Shown here in pieces: positions 63,001 to 64,000 of a stretch of DNA of 64,000 nt. The position numbers and the translations under genes were made by a program. The notes beneath the pieces are model-generated. The model worked only from the letters and a program-made list of their open reading frames with translations. It made no database searches and was not told the origin of the DNA. Source of the stretch: Cloeon dipterum (taxonomy: Eukaryota > Arthropoda > Insecta > Ephemeroptera > Baetidae); the NCBI RefSeq assembly GCF_949628265.1, contig NC_088789.1:11896886-11960885 (forward strand). Direction: 5' to 3'. The first letter of the stretch is position 1. Every line of letters begins with the position of its first letter.

Positions 63001-64000
63001 GCAAGCTCAGGCTGGAATTGTGGCGGAGAAACCTTTTAGCCGCTCTTTGCACTCGATGCATATTTTATTTATTAGCAGCGTCGGTTTCAGCAAGTTCTTT
63101 TGTGGTTCCGTGTTGCACTCGAGTGCACTCTACGCTAATTAAAAAGTTTAATAACCATGCTGCTCTAATTAGCACGTTGCTCATGTAATAGCAACACGAC
63201 AAGTTTGCAAAGATTATTTACCCTTGCATTCAATTGTAAATTTTAATTAGTCGCGAAGTTTAATGGGACTCTTTCATTACATAGCTGTTTTTATGTATTG
63301 ACAAAGCTTCTTGCTTGTAAGTGGGGAATTCAATGCTTTCCATGGAAGGAAAAAAGGACTAGTACGATACTTGAATGTGTAAGAGTTTAGTATGAAAATG
63401 TTGCACTCATCAAAAACCGTATCTTTGCATATTGCTGTAAGAGATTTCTATTAAAATTGGTTTTGCCTATTTAAGAATTTTTCGTTCTTAAGGCAATTTT
63501 TAAAATGAGCTTTTGTCAAGTTAAAATTAAAAAAGTAGTAAAAAGAATGCCAGAGTGATTTTCATTCAATCCTCGTAATCGTGAACCGAGTCAATAAAAA
63601 GGTAATAAATTTCAATTTATTGTTGCGATCAAGGACACTTTTACAAAGCAGGAAATTTTCTTTATCAATAATGGCTTTGCGTTTAGACTGAATAAATAGT
63701 GGTCCTTCCTCGTGAATTTCCGCGACAGGGAAAACCGAGCAACAAACGAACATTAGGTATTGACAAAAATCGATGATGGCACTCATCCAAAATGCAAACT
63801 CCTTCCTGGAAAAGCGCATTTCATATATTCCGGCACCCGGTCGAATCGCTTCCTCTGTTCGCGTGCATTGGATTGACCAGTAAAAAGACCGATTGATCAG
63901 ACCGGCTCGGAGGTGTTGGGACGTCATTTGACATCACACGCGGCAGCGGCGGTGGTGGCGAGCATTGTGTGTGCACCAAGTTGTCCGTCTCAATAATATT

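Larger units (their letters stand above)
47553..64000. other. Upstream intron of the Sidestep-family gene (runs off the window)
   Basis: More than 16.4 kb upstream of the Ig3a exon with no exon I could recognise. I read the minus-strand open frames for Ig1/Ig2 features (paired Cys, Trp, DxGxYxC) and found none. The sequence mixes CpG-rich stretches with many AATTA/TTAATTA-type motifs, and includes a CT microsatellite and repeat copy B. The longest ORF (61522-62046, +) has no ATG and no family likeness. Confidence 0.55.

Noticed and set aside
1-64000. CRISPR arrays, operons, prophage or complete autonomous transposons
   Set aside because: Gene structure is eukaryotic throughout; no spaced short repeats, transposase or reverse-transcriptase reading frames were found.

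Overview
The window is nuclear DNA of an arthropod, almost certainly an insect. Genes are split by GT-AG introns, many only 45-120 bp long. The gene set includes a ZAD-type C2H2 zinc-finger gene and a Sidestep-family immunoglobulin receptor, both arthropod hallmarks, beside conserved eukaryotic genes. The order cannot be fixed from sequence alone. I saw no viral, bacterial or plasmid genes. All exon models were assembled by hand from splice sites, reading-frame phase and family similarity recalled from memory, not from a search.

Layout. Positions 1-30,000 are gene-dense. In order they hold: ODR4 (+, 5' end cut by the window edge); ECH1 dienoyl-CoA isomerase (+); DRC8/EFCAB2 (-, convergent with ECH1); a two-lobe transferrin of 12 exons (-); two adjacent unrecognised secreted-protein genes (-); the protein phosphatase 6 catalytic subunit (-); eIF3e (-), sharing a 258-bp divergent promoter with ATAD3 (+); a DHRSX-like short-chain dehydrogenase (+); cyclophilin-40/PPID (-), with a fold-back element in intron 2; and a ZAD zinc-finger gene (+, 14 fingers).

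Positions 30,863-64,000 are very different. They hold the 3' two-thirds of one Sidestep-family gene on the minus strand: Ig3, Ig4, Ig5, FN3, transmembrane segment and cytoplasmic tail. Its introns are huge (10.8 kb, and more than 16 kb running off the window), and Ig1, Ig2 and the signal peptide must lie beyond 64,000. The introns carry a perfect-looking 305-bp tandem duplication, a diverged dispersed repeat pair and microsatellites, but no convincing nested gene.

Functionally the dense part is mostly housekeeping: ER tail-anchored receptor and UFMylation work, beta-oxidation, translation initiation, mitochondrial nucleoid and membrane upkeep, phosphatase signalling and Hsp90 co-chaperone work. 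The accessory block at 4.7-11.1 kb holds three secreted or surface products on one strand. The transferrin there has degraded metal and anion ligands in both lobes and a disordered insert with a furin-type site. The most interesting observations are: a Sidestep tail whose last splice donor overlaps an in-frame stop codon, giving two alternative PDZ-ligand C termini; the degenerate transferrin; the two orphan secreted genes; the fold-back element in PPID; and the tandem duplication.
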